Positions 63,484 through 64,000 of a stretch of DNA of 64,000 bases are shown here, piece after piece. The stretch spans positions 1 through 64,000 of the forward strand of contig CAYPNP010000022.1 of assembly GCA_964412195.1 (NCBI GenBank), given 5' to 3'. The notes below the pieces were generated by a model. It ran no database searches and was not told the DNA's origin. It was given only the letters and a program-made list of their open reading frames with translations. The translations under genes and the position numbers were made by a program. Position 1 is the stretch's first letter. Every line of letters begins with the position of its first letter. This DNA comes from CAYPNP01 sp964412195. GTDB lineage: Bacteria; Acidobacteriota; JAAYUB01.

Positions 63484-64000
63484 TCAGCTTCTCCGGCCGC
63501 GAATCCTTCCACGCTTCAGGAAGCCGTCGTAGTGGCGCATGATCAGCTGCGATTCGATCTGGTTGACGGTGTCCATGGCCACGCCGACCACGATCAGCAG
63601 CGACGTGCCGCCGAAGTAGAACGTCACGCCGAGGCCCTGCGTCACAAACTGCGGCAGGTGGTCATGCATCCAGTCGCCGACGAACGGCAGGGCCGACAGG
63701 TGCACGCCGCTGATCAGGAAGTCGGGCAGCAGCGAGACCAGCACCAGGTAGAGGCCCGCCGCGAACGTCAGGCGGGTCATGATCTTGTCGATCAGCTCGG
63801 CGGTCGGCTTGCCCGGCCGGATGCCGGGGATGGAGCCGCCGAACTTGCGTATGTTGTCCGCCACCTCGTTGGGGTTGTAGATGATGCCGACGTAGAAGAA
63901 GGTGAAGAAGATGATCCCCAGCGCGTACATCAGGATGTAGAGCGGGTAGCCGTGGCCCAGGGACTCGGAGATCTTCGCCATCCAGGAGGTCTTGATCATG
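63484..64000 (-). CDS. secY: Preprotein translocase subunit SecY, C-terminal part
   Basis: The frame is open to the window edge. The visible ~172 residues carry the last SecY helices: 'YPLYILMYALGIIFFTFFYV', 'NPNEVADNIRKFGGSIPGIR', PGKPTAELIDKIMTRLTFAAG and the C-terminal 'TSLLIVVGVAMDTVNQIESQ' with a basic tail (KRGRIRGRRS). The start lies beyond 64000. It forms the membrane channel of the Sec system. Confidence 0.95.
   Translation of the reverse strand, partial: MIKTSWMAKISESLGHGYPLYILMYALGIIFFTFFYVGIIYNPNEVADNIRKFGGSIPGIRPGKPTAELIDKIMTRLTFAAGLYLVLVSLLPDFLISGVHLSALPFVGDWMHDHLPQFVTQGLGVTFYFGGTSLLIVVGVAMDTVNQIESQLIMRHYDGFLKRGRIRGRRS

Overview
The window looks like a GC-rich (about two-thirds G+C) bacterial chromosome fragment, probably from a metagenome-assembled genome. 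No gene fixes the phylum. Several features together fit Acidobacteriota or a neighbouring deep lineage, and I hold this loosely: a class II (B12-dependent) ribonucleotide reductase, Ccm cytochrome c maturation with a CxxxY-type CcmE, DUF4388/Roadblock signalling genes, large secreted repeat proteins, and islands of degenerate 7-8 bp repeats between genes. No rRNA, tRNA, CRISPR array, phage or transposase was found. The first ~119 bases are almost pure G with some T and are probably an assembly artefact.

Layout. 0.1-7.7 kb, minus strand: a secreted/envelope group made of a truncated membrane protein, a beta-propeller protein with a duplicated C-terminal module, a dockerin-tailed protein and a seven-repeat carboxypeptidase-regulatory-like protein. 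7.9-15.2 kb, minus: a TPR-like protein, a DUF362 protein, a 1331-residue membrane receptor with a cytoplasmic FHA domain, a small membrane protein with a repeat-encoded tail, and a retropepsin-like protein. 15.3-21.5 kb, mostly plus: NifU-like protein, an Hfq/LSm-like protein, an ECF sigma/anti-sigma pair divergent from an aminotransferase, ribosomal protein S1, HU and a HIT protein. 21.6-24.1 kb, minus: a RibD/DHFR-fold reductase, a lipoprotein, a chalcone-isomerase-like protein and a small partner. 24.4-29.4 kb, plus: metallophosphoesterase, RbfA, a membrane-anchored protein, an OPT transporter and a PqqD-like protein. 29.7-31.6 kb, minus: an ArnC-like glycosyltransferase coupled to a YdjC-type deacetylase. 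32.1-34.8 kb, plus: nrdJ behind two NrdR-box-like palindromes.

35-43.2 kb, minus: thioesterase, anchored protein and prohibitin-like SPFH protein, then a compact ccm operon in the order pyrK-ccmE-ccmF-ccmI-like-ccmA-ccmB-ccmC-ccmD-zinc protein, with frequent TGATG/GTGA junctions. 43.3-48.4 kb, plus: an enoyl-CoA-hydratase-like gene, then a five-gene signalling cluster (DUF4388-Roadblock, DUF4388-like, Roadblock-like, DUF4388, Cache-HAMP receptor with no output domain) closed by a strong terminator. 48.5-51.0 kb, plus: rlmN, a small protein and a MidA-type methyltransferase. 51-54.2 kb, minus: two tandem pyruvoyl-tetrahydropterin synthases of the CxxxxxHGH type with an SDR (a possible biopterin-like pathway), a DHH phosphoesterase and a DUF7662/SHOCT protein. 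54.4-58.6 kb: def (plus), then an FGE-fold lipoprotein, hypD, a secreted protein and a small heat shock protein (minus). 58.7-64 kb, minus: the distal spc/alpha ribosomal operon secY-adk-map-infA-rpmJ-rpsM-rpsK-rpsD-rpoA-rplQ, ending in a clear terminator.

Vegetative -35/-10 promoters with 17-18 bp spacers can be read in front of many genes. Two of them (rpsA and nrdJ) are nearly identical. Starts were moved from the longest open frame to the best Shine-Dalgarno-supported codon where the sequence allowed.
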